Source: Aquisediminimonas sp031376385
GTDB lineage: Bacteria; Pseudomonadota; Alphaproteobacteria; Sphingomonadales; Sphingomonadaceae
Assembly (NCBI GenBank): GCA_031376385.1
Contig: JANMDQ010000015.1
Span: 434,001-498,000 of the forward strand
Direction of reading: 5' to 3'
DNA length: 64,000 nt
The notes under the pieces are model-generated. The model saw only the letters and a program-made list of their open reading frames with translations, was not told the DNA's origin and made no database searches. A program made the position numbers and the translations under genes. Positions within the stretch are counted from its first letter, which is position 1. Every line of letters starts with the position of its first letter. This document shows positions 8,171 to 17,390 of the stretch, one piece after another.

Positions 8171-9604
8171 CTAAGCCATGAAACCTAAGTCGCTGCTGGC
8201 GAAGCGTCCAATGTTGGGAGCAACGCTTGCCATTTCAGACGGCTGCACGCCGAACCATTTGGCCAGCGTGGCTGAATATTGATCGACAGATGTGCTTGGT
8301 AAAAGCCGCCCTTGGCCAACTTGATCGGGGCTTTTGACGGATATTTCAGGCGCGATGCCGTAGTGGCGGCCCCCATTTACGGCGCCTCCCATAATCAAAT
8401 GATGGCTGCCCCAGCCGTGGTCTGACCCGTCTCCGTTGGATGCCAGAGTGCGGCCAAAGTCCGATGCTGTAAACGTTGTGACTTTATCCGCTATGCCAAG
8501 TTCAATTGTCGATTGATAAAAGGCGTCCATCGCAAAATCGAGCTGACCCATCAGGCCCGGTTGTTTGCCCATCAGGTTGTCATGAAGGTCAAAGCCACCC
8601 ATGCTGACGAAAAAGACTTGGCGTTTTGCACCAAGCGGCTGGCGCGCTGCAATCAATTTCGCGACAACCGCCAATTGATCGGCGAGGGAATTGCGACCTA
8701 CAGCGGGCCGGAAAGACGTGGTCAGCGTGACCGGGCTGAGCGCTGCTGTCACGACGCCTTCGGCATCGATAGATCGTTTGGCAACACGGTTATATTCTGC
8801 CTCAAGAACATGGCTGCTGCTTTGTGTCATTAAGGTGCGCAGGGCCGTGCTGCCCGCCGCTGACCCAAACAGAGGGTTCTTAATGCCGCTTACAGCCAAT
8901 GCGCCGCCGCTGGAAACTTGATAGGCCAAAGCCTGCTGACCGGATAAGAATACAGCATTGCCTGTGGCGGAAATGCAAGTGAACAGCGAATTGCTGTTGC
9001 TTGATAGGGCAAGATCACCCATGCGGCCACCCCAGCCGTCCGTTGCACCCTCTGGCTTTGATGATTGCCACGTCGATTGCTGGTCATTGTGAGAAAACAG
9101 CTTGGCTGGCCGGGGATTGGCCGTCAGATTTGAACTATTATATTGGGCCAGCGAAAGAGGCGTGACGAGAGGCCCAACATTGAGAAGCGGCGCCATTTTC
9201 CCCTGATCAAAGCGCGCTTTCAGCCGCGTCATTTCTGGGGCCAGGGCCAACTGCAAATTATTGGTCAAGACCTGGTTGCCCAATGGGACCAAAGTCGTCG
9301 GTGCCAAGCTGGCCCGCCCCAGTGCAATCCCGCCAGCAGTCTGACCCGCCCCGCCGCCTCGAATGGTGCTGTAAAGATCATAATTTGTCGCGTCTGAAGG
9401 GATCAGCATCGCGTTATGATCATTGCCCCCATAAAGGAAAATGCAAACGAGGGCCTTATAATCATTGCCTGCACTAAAGGCCGCCGCTTCTCCAATGCCT
9501 GCTAGCCCAAGCGCCCATGAAGACGCCGAACCTGCAATCGCAAGTTGGCCACTGCGTCGCAAAAAGGCACGACGCGACAGATCATCGATTTTACCGATAT
9601 GCAT
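8171..9604 (-). CDS. DUF1501 family exported protein
   Basis: A 477-residue protein with a twin-arginine style leader: SRRAFLRR near residues 10-17 followed by a hydrophobic Ala/Gly stretch. The body has DUF1501 features (VCIFLYGGNDHNAMLIP, SMGGFDLHDN, GSDHGWGSHHLIMGG), a family related to alkaline phosphatase/sulfatase-like folds whose biochemical role is undefined. The His/Asp-rich GGNDHN and DHGWG motifs look like a metal site. It is downstream of and co-oriented with the DUF1800 gene, 14 bp apart. DUF1501 and DUF1800 genes are usually found as such a pair, so a joint exported function is likely. Confidence 0.88.
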   Translation of the reverse strand: MHIGKIDDLSRRAFLRRSGQLAIAGSASSWALGLAGIGEAAAFSAGNDYKALVCIFLYGGNDHNAMLIPSDATNYDLYSTIRGGGAGQTAGGIALGRASLAPTTLVPLGNQVLTNNLQLALAPEMTRLKARFDQGKMAPLLNVGPLVTPLSLAQYNSSNLTANPRPAKLFSHNDQQSTWQSSKPEGATDGWGGRMGDLALSSNSNSLFTCISATGNAVFLSGQQALAYQVSSGGALAVSGIKNPLFGSAAGSTALRTLMTQSSSHVLEAEYNRVAKRSIDAEGVVTAALSPVTLTTSFRPAVGRNSLADQLAVVAKLIAARQPLGAKRQVFFVSMGGFDLHDNLMGKQPGLMGQLDFAMDAFYQSTIELGIADKVTTFTASDFGRTLASNGDGSDHGWGSHHLIMGGAVNGGRHYGIAPEISVKSPDQVGQGRLLPSTSVDQYSATLAKWFGVQPSEMASVAPNIGRFASSDLGFMA

Positions 9605-9618
9605 AGTGATCGCCCTTT

Positions 9619-11448
9619 TTATTTTTGGACCAGATAATCTGGTGACGCCATGACGAGCAGAACAGCGGTGTTAACCCGCCGTCGTTTATCGCTGTCTGAA
9701 CTGGTTTGAGTGACTGTAATCGCATCAAGCGCAGTGCGGATTGTCGCTTTGGTTGTGCTTGATATCTGGTTTGCTGCCAAGACTAAGCTGAGCCGGTCAA
9801 GCAAAGCCGCAGCGTCGTGGGCAATCGCCACTTCTGCTGTATAAGCAGCTTTGACGTCATTGTTGATGCCATTGGTCGTGCTGATCGCAAAACTCATGTA
9901 ATTGACATAACCTGATGTCGTTGTTTCATTCACCAACTGAAACTCCGGGGCGACAAGAGAGTTTGTCGCAATCGCAGTATTGGCTGGAACATAGCCTGGC
10001 CTGAAAAAGTTAAAGACTGAAGGAGAGCGCAGAGGGCTTTGCCCAATTTGGCTCGCCTGATCGCTTGTGCTGTTGATTTTCCAATTGCCGCCGGTGGATG
10101 TCGCGCCAAATGTTTGGGCCCATTGGACCAAACGCAACATCGGTTCACGGACGCGCCCGAATGTCGCGCCTGTTAAGCCCGCAGCCCCCAAAGCCTCTTC
10201 ATCAAGCAATATCGCCTTGAAAACGGCGCGCAGATCACCGCGCGTGCCAGAACCATTGTTGTTGAATATTTTCGCCACGCGGTCGACATAGGCGGGTGTC
10301 GGATTGCTGGTCACCAAGCGCTGGATCATCTGTCGTGAGAAAAACGGCCCGACGTTGCCGTGATTAAACAAGGTATCGAGCGCGGTTTTAAGTGCTGCGG
10401 ACCCTTCGGTATTCGCAGCAATTGTCGTCCCTAAGAATGTCACTTCTAATGTTGAATGCTGGCTGGAGCCCTGTGGGAATTCCCACTTCTTGTTATCGAG
10501 TGTCATGGGAAGCGTGGTGTAGGTGACGCTGTTGATCATTCGTGTTGCGTCATTAGTTGACGGTGTTTTCACGTTGCCTGTGAAGTCCCAATCATATCCT
10601 GTGAACACTCTAGCCAAGTTGGAAACATCGCTGTTGGTGTAGGTCTCAATCGACTTGCCTGCCGCATCCAGCTTGTTGGTGCCGTCATTATTGAGTTGAT
10701 TGAGGCCAATTGTGAAAAGCTGCATGACTTCACGGGCATAATTTTCATCGGGTTGGCGGCCAGTGCGTGTGTCTTCTTTCCGATTGCCCCGGGTGCTTAA
10801 GTAATAGCCCATGGCGGGATTGAGCGTGATATCCTCCAACAGTTTCCGGTAGTTACCAAATGCATTGCTGTTGAGTTGATCCCAGTAGAATGCAATTGCT
10901 TGACTGCGCCAGCTAAAGTCCAATCCACCAAGCGAAACGACAAAAAATTCTGAAAGAGCAAGGCCAATTCGCTTTCGAACCCCATTGGCGGGCGTCATGA
11001 GCTGGTTCCAGATCATGTAGTCGCCGGGATATTCATTGTCGTAAAAGCCGTCGGCTGTCACCTTGTCATAACCGCGCGAAGCGAGCCATGCGACTCCGGT
11101 TTGGCTGATGGGGGCATCCATTTGGCTATTGAGCCACGGCTCATACCCATTTGATTTGAGTGCCGTTAAGTCTGCGTCTGTCACAGCAAGGCCAGTTTGC
11201 AGAATGAACCGCGCGGCTTCCGCATCGCTTTGGGGTTTTCGGACAACTGCGACCGGGGGCGGCGTTACCGCCGTTCCTCCGCCACTGCTGCTTCCTCCTC
11301 CTCCTCCCCCGCAAGCCGCGAGCAAGCCAGCCAAAGGAAGTGCTGCTAAACTATTCGATACTGATTTCGTCGCGCTGACACCGCAGTCGGTTTCATCTTC
11401 AATTGCCGGGGCACGGTCCAATAGTGTCAGCGTGTCAGTCATACACAA
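9619..11448 (-). CDS. DUF1800 family protein, putative lipoprotein
   Basis: A 609-residue protein, partner of the DUF1501 gene. A hydrophobic segment ends in a lipobox-like LLAAC with Cys46, followed by a Gly/Ser-rich linker, so it may be a lipoprotein exported with an unusually long n-region; ATG 11442 is an alternative start. The DUF1800 core is visible as MSRQMIQRLV-type and NFFRPGYVP-type segments together with REVMQLFTIGLNQLN. The biochemical function of the family is unknown. It is transcribed divergently from virB1 across a 172 bp region. Confidence 0.87.
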   Translation of the reverse strand: MCMTDTLTLLDRAPAIEDETDCGVSATKSVSNSLAALPLAGLLAACGGGGGGSSSGGGTAVTPPPVAVVRKPQSDAEAARFILQTGLAVTDADLTALKSNGYEPWLNSQMDAPISQTGVAWLASRGYDKVTADGFYDNEYPGDYMIWNQLMTPANGVRKRIGLALSEFFVVSLGGLDFSWRSQAIAFYWDQLNSNAFGNYRKLLEDITLNPAMGYYLSTRGNRKEDTRTGRQPDENYAREVMQLFTIGLNQLNNDGTNKLDAAGKSIETYTNSDVSNLARVFTGYDWDFTGNVKTPSTNDATRMINSVTYTTLPMTLDNKKWEFPQGSSQHSTLEVTFLGTTIAANTEGSAALKTALDTLFNHGNVGPFFSRQMIQRLVTSNPTPAYVDRVAKIFNNNGSGTRGDLRAVFKAILLDEEALGAAGLTGATFGRVREPMLRLVQWAQTFGATSTGGNWKINSTSDQASQIGQSPLRSPSVFNFFRPGYVPANTAIATNSLVAPEFQLVNETTTSGYVNYMSFAISTTNGINNDVKAAYTAEVAIAHDAAALLDRLSLVLAANQISSTTKATIRTALDAITVTQTSSDSDKRRRVNTAVLLVMASPDYLVQK

Positions 11449-11620
11449 TCTCCGCTTTTCTTCGCCAGAACCGGCAAGAACCGTGATTTACGAAGAGTTT
11501 AGGTATCAAACAGTGTTCAACAGAGGGTTTCTGGGAGTGGTTAAAGTGAGTTAAGGAGAGCGATAAACGGAATGAATTGTTAACCATTTATCAAGGTGTC
11601 ATTCCTAATTTGACATAATC
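11449..11620. promoter_or_regulatory. Divergent intergenic region, DUF1800 / virB1
   Basis: This 172 bp region separates two divergent operons and must hold promoters for both. It is AT-richer than its surroundings. TTAA at 11541-11544 and TTAA at 11551-11554 are spaced by 6 bp, close to but not matching the alphaproteobacterial CtrA pattern TTAA-N7-TTAA. virB1 has no convincing Shine-Dalgarno ahead of ATG 11621. Confidence 0.35.
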
Positions 11621-12253
11621 ATGTTGAGCCCAATCAGACCTTCGATTTTTGCTTCGTTGCTTGCCTGCGTGGCGGGCCTTCCTGCCCATGCAGACGTATT
11701 TGAGATGAGTGTTGAAGGCACGCTGGTCAACATCACTCAACCCCGCTGGCAGGTCATGCCAACAGCGCGGGACCAAAATCTCCTTCCGGCGCTGCCGTCT
11801 CTAACACCCATCCCGTCAACACGTGTTCCTCTGCGCGCGCAAAATCCGCAAGCCGGTATTGTTCAACAGCATATCCAGAACGCCGCTGCGCGGTACGGCA
11901 TCGATGGGGCATTGCTGGATGCGGTCGCTTGGCAGGAATCGCGGTACCGTCATCAGGCTCGTTCTCCTGTCGGGGCGATTGGAGTCATGCAATTGATGCC
12001 AGCCACGGCACGCTCTTTGGGTGTCATCGATCCGACCAACCTCGCTCAAAATGTCTCCGGTGGTGCGGCCTATTTAAGGGCGCAACTCGAACGATTTGGC
12101 AATGATGTTCCGCTGGCTCTGGCGGCTTACAACGCTGGCCCAGGGGCTGTGATGAAATATCGCGGTATTCCGCCTTACCGTGAAACCCAAAATTATGTCC
12201 GTCAAATCATGCACCGGCTGGCCGCAACCAGCGCGATTTTTGCTCCTTATTAG
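11621..12253 (+). CDS. virB1: VirB1-like lytic transglycosylase
   Basis: A 210-residue exported lysozyme-like protein: a signal peptide of about 24 residues, a linker, then an SLT domain (about 85-200). AVAWQESR holds the catalytic Glu, and GAIGVMQLMPATA, NVSGGAAYL and LALAAYNAGPGAV are the standard SLT motifs. It would open peptidoglycan locally for assembly of the secretion channel. It is the first gene of the vir operon, 12 bp before virB2, which supports VirB1 over a housekeeping transglycosylase. Confidence 0.88.
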   Translation: MLSPIRPSIFASLLACVAGLPAHADVFEMSVEGTLVNITQPRWQVMPTARDQNLLPALPSLTPIPSTRVPLRAQNPQAGIVQQHIQNAAARYGIDGALLDAVAWQESRYRHQARSPVGAIGVMQLMPATARSLGVIDPTNLAQNVSGGAAYLRAQLERFGNDVPLALAAYNAGPGAVMKYRGIPPYRETQNYVRQIMHRLAATSAIFAPY

Positions 12254-12265
12254 GAAAGGCTCTCT

Positions 12266-12592
12266 ATGTCCTCGTCGCTCGTTAAATCTGCGTCACGCAT
12301 ATCTATGGCAGGCCTAACTACGCTGCTGCCGCAATCTGCTTTTGCGCAATTTGTGGGCTCCAATCCGCAGGGCTCTGGCCCGATCATTTCAGCCATGGAA
12401 TGGATGCAGGGGACTTTGCTTGGCAATGTGGCCACGACTGCTGCTGTGATTGCCGTTGCCGTTGTTGGCTTGATGATGTTGACGGGCCGGATGAACTGGC
12501 GCTTCGGCGCAACGGTGATTGTTGGTTGCTTTGTGCTGTTCGGCGCGACGGCCATTGTTTCGGGCATTCGCTCCGCTGCTATTGGTGCCTGA
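12266..12592 (+). CDS. virB2: VirB2-type pilin (TrbC/VirB2 family)
   Basis: A 108-residue protein with the pilin layout: a long signal sequence ending near AFA-Q (about residue 27), then two hydrophobic segments (about 50-71 and 80-100) joined by a short basic loop containing TGRMNWRFG. VirB2 subunits form the extracellular T4SS pilus or the channel lining. It is followed after 3 bp by virB3. Identification relies on topology, size and gene order because pilin sequences diverge quickly. Confidence 0.82.
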   Translation: MSSSLVKSASRISMAGLTTLLPQSAFAQFVGSNPQGSGPIISAMEWMQGTLLGNVATTAAVIAVAVVGLMMLTGRMNWRFGATVIVGCFVLFGATAIVSGIRSAAIGA

Positions 12593-12595
12593 GAG

Positions 12596-12880
12596 ATGAC
12601 GCCGCTCCGCCGCACCCCTGTCTTTAGGGCGCTGACACAGCCGCAAATGTTTGCTGGTGTGACTTATAGCTACTTCATTATCAACTTAGTCGTCACGACT
12701 GAGATTTTCTTAGTCACGCGCTCCTTTTGGGCGATCCCAGCAGCGGCCATCATTCACGGTGTGGGCTATATGGCCTGCCTGCGGGAGCCGCGGATTTTTG
12801 ATCTCTGGATCACGAAAGTTAGTCGCTGTGGGCGCACACGCACGCATGCGATGTGGCGCTGCAACAGTTACCGGCCCTGA
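12596..12880 (+). CDS. virB3: VirB3 inner-membrane component
   Basis: A 94-residue protein with the VirB3 pattern: a short N-terminal TPLRRTPVFRALTQPQMFAGV segment broken here for length (TPLRRTPVFRALTQP, then QMFAGV), then paired membrane stretches (about 22-65) and a basic tail. VirB3 associates with VirB4 at the inner membrane. It lies 3 bp after virB2 and 3 bp before the virB4 frame, so the three are one transcriptional unit. Confidence 0.85.
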   Translation: MTPLRRTPVFRALTQPQMFAGVTYSYFIINLVVTTEIFLVTRSFWAIPAAAIIHGVGYMACLREPRIFDLWITKVSRCGRTRTHAMWRCNSYRP

Positions 12881-12883
12881 TCT

Positions 12884-15289
12884 GTGATGAATAAGATGCA
12901 CAAACTTGCAGCCCTTGATCCGTTGGCTGGGGAAAAATTGCCTTATTCCGGACATATCAATGATTATACGATCTTGAACCGTGATGGCGGGCTGCTTCAG
13001 ATGATCCAGCTTGACGGGATTGCGTTTGAAACTGCGGATAGCGAGACGTTGAATCATCTGGCCGCCGTGCGTGACATGGTGATGCGCGGTATCGCTAATT
13101 CCAATCTGATGCTGTATTGCCATGTAATTCGCAGGCGCGTGACCGCAGAATTGTCGGGCGTTCAGCCTGAAGGGTTTGCGCAGACTTTGGATGAGGCGTG
13201 GAAGAGCCAGCTTCGGTCAAAGCGACTGTTTGTCAACGACCTTGTACTGACGCTTGTGCGCAGGCCAGCAACGGGTAAAATAGGCTTCTTGGAACGGCTG
13301 GGTAAGCGTTTTCACTATCCCTCCAGCGTCGAACGTCAAGCCGAACAGGCGCGTGAATTGCGTGAACTTGACGCGGCGCGGATCAATTTGGTGTCCGCCC
13401 TCTCGCGTTATAGCCCGCGTTTGCTCGCTCTTTACGAGGGTGCAGCCGGAATATGCTCTGAACCGCTCGAAATTCTCTCCGCCCTATTCAACGGCGAAGT
13501 TAACCCGGTTCTTAACCCTACCGGCGACGCGGGCCTCTACCTCCCTTATAAAAGAATTAGCTTCGGCCTAGATGCGATGCATCTGAAAGGGGCGAGTCTC
13601 GAAGCTTGCTCTTTTGCGGCGCTGATCTCAATCAAAGATTATCCTGCGAACACCAGTTCAGGTATGCTTGACGGCTTATTGCGACTGTCACACGAACTGA
13701 CGCTAAGCGAGAGTTTTGCCTTTGTTGACCGGCAAATTGCAGACGAACGCATCGGCTTGGCTCTGCGCCGTCTGCGCGCGGCGTCGGATGAAACCATGAC
13801 GCTGCGTAGTGGTTTGCTAAATGCAAAAGACGAGCTGTCGGGCGGCGGAGCGGCATACGGTGAACATCATTTGACCGTAAACGTGCGTGCCAATACCCTT
13901 GAAGCGTTGGATGCTGCGGTTGCTGATGTACAAGCATCACTTGCTGAGATCGGTGCTGTCGCGGTGCGGGAAGATTTGAATATTGAAGCTTCATTTTGGG
14001 CGCAATTTCCGGGAAATGCTGACTTCATTGCACGCCAAGCCCTAGTTTCAACAGCGAACTTGTCGGGCCTCATCTCGCTCCATGGGTTTCCTATCGGCCT
14101 ACCGACTGGCGGGCCATGGGGGGAGCCGATCACGGTCCTTGAAACCACATCAAGTACGCCCTATTTTTTCAATTTGCACAATGGCGATCTAGGGAATTTC
14201 ACTCTCATCGGGCCATCAGGTTCAGGTAAAACAGTGGTCCTGAATTTCCTTATTGCGCAGGCTCAGAAATTTGCCCCCCGAACATTTTTCTTCGACAAGG
14301 ATCGAGGCGCAGAAATTTTCATTCGCGCTATTGGTGGCAGCTACGACGTGCTGCGTGCTGGAATGCCAACTGGTTTTAATCCATTGCAACTGTCCAACAC
14401 CGCTCCAAACAAAGCTTTCTTGCGTCAATGGCTCTCAATATTGCTGTCGTCCGCAACAGAAAATTTAACGGTTGATGAGAATGCAAGAATTGCGGCTGCG
14501 GTCGAGGCCAATTTTGAACAACCCGCCGATTACCGTCAGCTGCGTTACTTTGCTGAAGTGTTGGCAGGAGGGGCGCGACCCATAGGTGGCGATCTCGCCT
14601 CGAGGCTCGCACCTTGGTGCGGTAGCGGCGAATATGCTTGGTTGTTTGATAATACGCGCGACGAATTAAACCTTGATAAGCAGACTTCCGGTTTTGATAT
14701 GACGGCGCTGCTTGACCAACCAGTGCTGCGCACCCCTGCGATGATGTACCTATTCCACCGAGTGGATGAGCAGCTAGACGGAACGCCTTCTATGATCATT
14801 ATTGATGAAGGATGGAAAGCCCTAGACGACGACATCTTTGTCAAACGTCTGAAAGACTGGATGAAGACTGTTCGTAAGCGAAATGGCTTGGTCGGTTTCG
14901 CAACGCAAAGCGCTGGAGATGCTTTAGATAGCAAAATTGCTGCAACGATCATCGAGCAATCGGCAACTCAATTGTTTATGTGCAATCCCAAAGCCCAAGC
15001 AGCTGATTATTGCGACGGCTTTGGTCTGACGGATCATGAGCTTGATCTAGTAAGGTCGCTGCCCGAAAATTTGCGCTGTGTGCTTGTAAAGCAATCCGGC
15101 ACGAGTGTGGTGGCGCGGCTGGATATGAGCGGAATGCCCGATATGATTACGGCTCTATCTGGGAGGGAGGGGAGCGTTCGGCGGCTGGATGAACTTCGAG
15201 CAGAACTTGGCGATCGGCCGGGGGACTGGATGCCGCGGCTGTTGCAGGATGTGGAATCCAAGCTGGTCGCAGGCGGCGGCAGGCGCTGA
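12884..15289 (+). CDS. virB4: VirB4 family T4SS ATPase
   Basis: An 801-residue ATPase of full family length. Walker A is GPSGSGKT at 443-450, Walker B is SMIIIDEGWKALDD near 636-648, and the later FATQSAGDALDS stretch is characteristic of VirB4. It energises pilus biogenesis and substrate transfer from the cytoplasmic side. Start: GTG 12884 or ATG 12887 directly after it. The stop overlaps virB6 (TGATG). The second half is noticeably AT-richer than the genes that follow, giving a compositional step at 15289. Confidence 0.95.
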   Translation: MMNKMHKLAALDPLAGEKLPYSGHINDYTILNRDGGLLQMIQLDGIAFETADSETLNHLAAVRDMVMRGIANSNLMLYCHVIRRRVTAELSGVQPEGFAQTLDEAWKSQLRSKRLFVNDLVLTLVRRPATGKIGFLERLGKRFHYPSSVERQAEQARELRELDAARINLVSALSRYSPRLLALYEGAAGICSEPLEILSALFNGEVNPVLNPTGDAGLYLPYKRISFGLDAMHLKGASLEACSFAALISIKDYPANTSSGMLDGLLRLSHELTLSESFAFVDRQIADERIGLALRRLRAASDETMTLRSGLLNAKDELSGGGAAYGEHHLTVNVRANTLEALDAAVADVQASLAEIGAVAVREDLNIEASFWAQFPGNADFIARQALVSTANLSGLISLHGFPIGLPTGGPWGEPITVLETTSSTPYFFNLHNGDLGNFTLIGPSGSGKTVVLNFLIAQAQKFAPRTFFFDKDRGAEIFIRAIGGSYDVLRAGMPTGFNPLQLSNTAPNKAFLRQWLSILLSSATENLTVDENARIAAAVEANFEQPADYRQLRYFAEVLAGGARPIGGDLASRLAPWCGSGEYAWLFDNTRDELNLDKQTSGFDMTALLDQPVLRTPAMMYLFHRVDEQLDGTPSMIIIDEGWKALDDDIFVKRLKDWMKTVRKRNGLVGFATQSAGDALDSKIAATIIEQSATQLFMCNPKAQAADYCDGFGLTDHELDLVRSLPENLRCVLVKQSGTSVVARLDMSGMPDMITALSGREGSVRRLDELRAELGDRPGDWMPRLLQDVESKLVAGGGRR

Positions 15290-16548
15290 TGCAGAATTGC
15301 GCCGCCATCAACCCTGCAGCGGGTTCTGCCGAGACGATGGTGACCACAGTCGACTGTACCATGCAGTCGACTGTCCAATCCGCCTATTCCAACCTGCTAG
15401 GCAGCGGCGGCGCGTTCGGCACAGGCCTGACCATAGCCCTAACCCTCTATGTCGCGTTCCTTGGATACCGGCTGATCTTCGGCCGCACCGCGCTTAGCAT
15501 GGGCGATCTGGCCCCGCGCATGGTGATGATCGGCGCGCTGCTCGCCCTCACCAGCAGCTGGGCGACGTACCAGACCCTCGTCTACGACACGCTGACCGAC
15601 GGCCCCCAGGAAATCGCAAGCCTGCTCAGCCCCGGCACCAATAAAGCCACCATCACCGCCCGCATCGATCTGCTGTCGGGCAAAATGGTTGACTTGGCCG
15701 ACGCATGGACAGAGTTTGACGCCAGGCCAAAGGTGCCAATGGACACGCCAACGGCACAACCAGCCACCCCCGCACAGGCGCCCCCCGCACTGGCCACCCC
15801 CGCACTCCCCACTGGCGTCGCCGCACTCATTGCCCCCAAAGATTCCCTTGGCCCCAACATGCTGCTGATCAGCGCGCTGGTGCTGGTGCTTGCCTCTGCC
15901 GGAGTACTGGTGGTGGCAAAGATCATTCTCGGGCTGCTGCTGATGATGGGGCCGATCTTTGCGGTTTTTGCGCTGTTTCAGGCCACACGCGGGCTCACAC
16001 TCGGCTGGGGTAAAGCCGCAGGCCTGATGGCCATTGTACCGCTGATGGCCATGCTCACAGCGGCTGGTGCCACTGCCCTGATTGAGCCCATCCTTGCAGA
16101 CATGTTCGTTTCGGCGGGCAACGGGATATTCTCAATGCGTCAGGCGCTGACCATCCTTGTCATTGTGATCATCATGGCCGCCGTCGCGGTGCAGCTGTTC
16201 CGCATTGGCCGCACGATAGTGAGCGGATGGACGATCCCCGTCGGCAAATCTCCATCATCCGAAGTCGCCGCACCATCCGTGCTGGCCCCGCAAGCCGCGG
16301 ATCAAAGCCAAAGCTCCAACGTCATTTTCAACGAACGCATCCAATCGATGATCGGTGCGTTGGAACGCCCAAGCCAAAGCAGCATTCAATCGGACCTTGC
16401 CGTGCAGCGCATGATCATCATGCCCCCAACCCCCAATGGTGAAACAGCGCAGCCCCGCACCGATGCGCTAAAGCCAAGTCGCGCCATTGGTCGTGGCCCC
16501 ACGGGCGGCGGCCGTGCGCCCATTAAACCGTTCAGGATTACCGCATGA
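15289..16548 (+). CDS. virB6: VirB6-type polytopic channel protein
   Basis: A 419-residue membrane protein with several hydrophobic segments (about 40-60, 70-90, 185-250 and 255-310), matching VirB6/TrbL topology. A Pro/Ala-rich linker lies between helices near residues 147-180, and the C-terminal hundred residues are hydrophilic. VirB6 is a core part of the inner-membrane translocation channel. The start overlaps the virB4 stop; no VirB5-like gene lies between them, unlike the canonical order. The stop overlaps virB9 by 4 nt. GC is much higher than in virB4. Confidence 0.8.
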   Translation: MQNCAAINPAAGSAETMVTTVDCTMQSTVQSAYSNLLGSGGAFGTGLTIALTLYVAFLGYRLIFGRTALSMGDLAPRMVMIGALLALTSSWATYQTLVYDTLTDGPQEIASLLSPGTNKATITARIDLLSGKMVDLADAWTEFDARPKVPMDTPTAQPATPAQAPPALATPALPTGVAALIAPKDSLGPNMLLISALVLVLASAGVLVVAKIILGLLLMMGPIFAVFALFQATRGLTLGWGKAAGLMAIVPLMAMLTAAGATALIEPILADMFVSAGNGIFSMRQALTILVIVIIMAAVAVQLFRIGRTIVSGWTIPVGKSPSSEVAAPSVLAPQAADQSQSSNVIFNERIQSMIGALERPSQSSIQSDLAVQRMIIMPPTPNGETAQPRTDALKPSRAIGRGPTGGGRAPIKPFRITA

Positions 16549-17390
16549 TCAGGTCTTTCCCCTTCGTCATCGCCTTGGGCTTGGCCGCAGGCAGCAGTTT
16601 TTTGAGCACGCCCGCATCGGCGCAAATGACCGACGCCGCGTCCCCACAAGTCGATCCGCGCATCCGCTATGTCGATTATAATGCTAATGCCATCGTCCGT
16701 GTCACCGGCTTTACCGGTTATCAAATCATGGTTGAATTTGAACCCGGCGAACGGATTGAAACGGTCGGCATTGGCGATAGTGCGGGCTGGCAAGTCACGC
16801 CAAACGGCGCAGCAACAGTCATGTTCCTAAAACCCGTCGGCCTGCCGCGCACCACCAACATGTCCATTGTTACGAATCAGCGGACCTATAATCTGGAACT
16901 GATCGCGCGTTCTGGCGTGAAGGCTGCTCAGCGCGAACTCATCTACGCGCTCCGCTTCCGTTACCCGCAAAAGCCAGCCGAAGCGGCTGCGTTTCAGGCT
17001 CCGGCCCCAGTTACAGCAAAGCCACCCGAAGAGTGGAACCGCAGTTACAGTTATGACGGGGCTAAGGGCAATGTGCCGGAACAAGTGTTTGATGACGGCA
17101 AATCAACCTTTTTCCGCTTCATCACGGGCACATCAACCCCCGCGATTTTCAGTGTCACACCCGGTGCCGGCGAAAGCATCGTCAATTTTTCCGTGCGCGG
17201 GCCTTATGTGGTTGTCGAACAAGTTGGGCCACAATTTGTGCTGCGACAGGGCACTGACGTGACGATGATCTTTAATGATGCCTATGTGGTTCCCACGCCA
17301 GGTTTTGAGGCCCCAAAGGCGCGTGCCAAGGCCAAGCGCGGTGTGTTTCGTAGCAAATCAGACGCTCAAGCTAAGGGAGACAAGGGATGA
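16545..17390 (+). CDS. virB9: VirB9 outer-membrane core complex protein
   Basis: A 281-residue exported protein with a signal peptide ending near ASA-Q (about residue 26). The N-terminal domain contains DPRIRYVDYNANAIVRV and a GDSAGWQV segment, and the C-terminal domain contains the YSYDG and DDGKSTFFRF motifs, all typical of VirB9/TrbG. It forms the periplasmic/outer-membrane ring with VirB7 and VirB10. It starts inside the virB6 stop, so the virB8 gene that normally sits here is absent. The stop overlaps virB10 by 4 nt. Confidence 0.93.
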   Translation: MIRSFPFVIALGLAAGSSFLSTPASAQMTDAASPQVDPRIRYVDYNANAIVRVTGFTGYQIMVEFEPGERIETVGIGDSAGWQVTPNGAATVMFLKPVGLPRTTNMSIVTNQRTYNLELIARSGVKAAQRELIYALRFRYPQKPAEAAAFQAPAPVTAKPPEEWNRSYSYDGAKGNVPEQVFDDGKSTFFRFITGTSTPAIFSVTPGAGESIVNFSVRGPYVVVEQVGPQFVLRQGTDVTMIFNDAYVVPTPGFEAPKARAKAKRGVFRSKSDAQAKGDKG

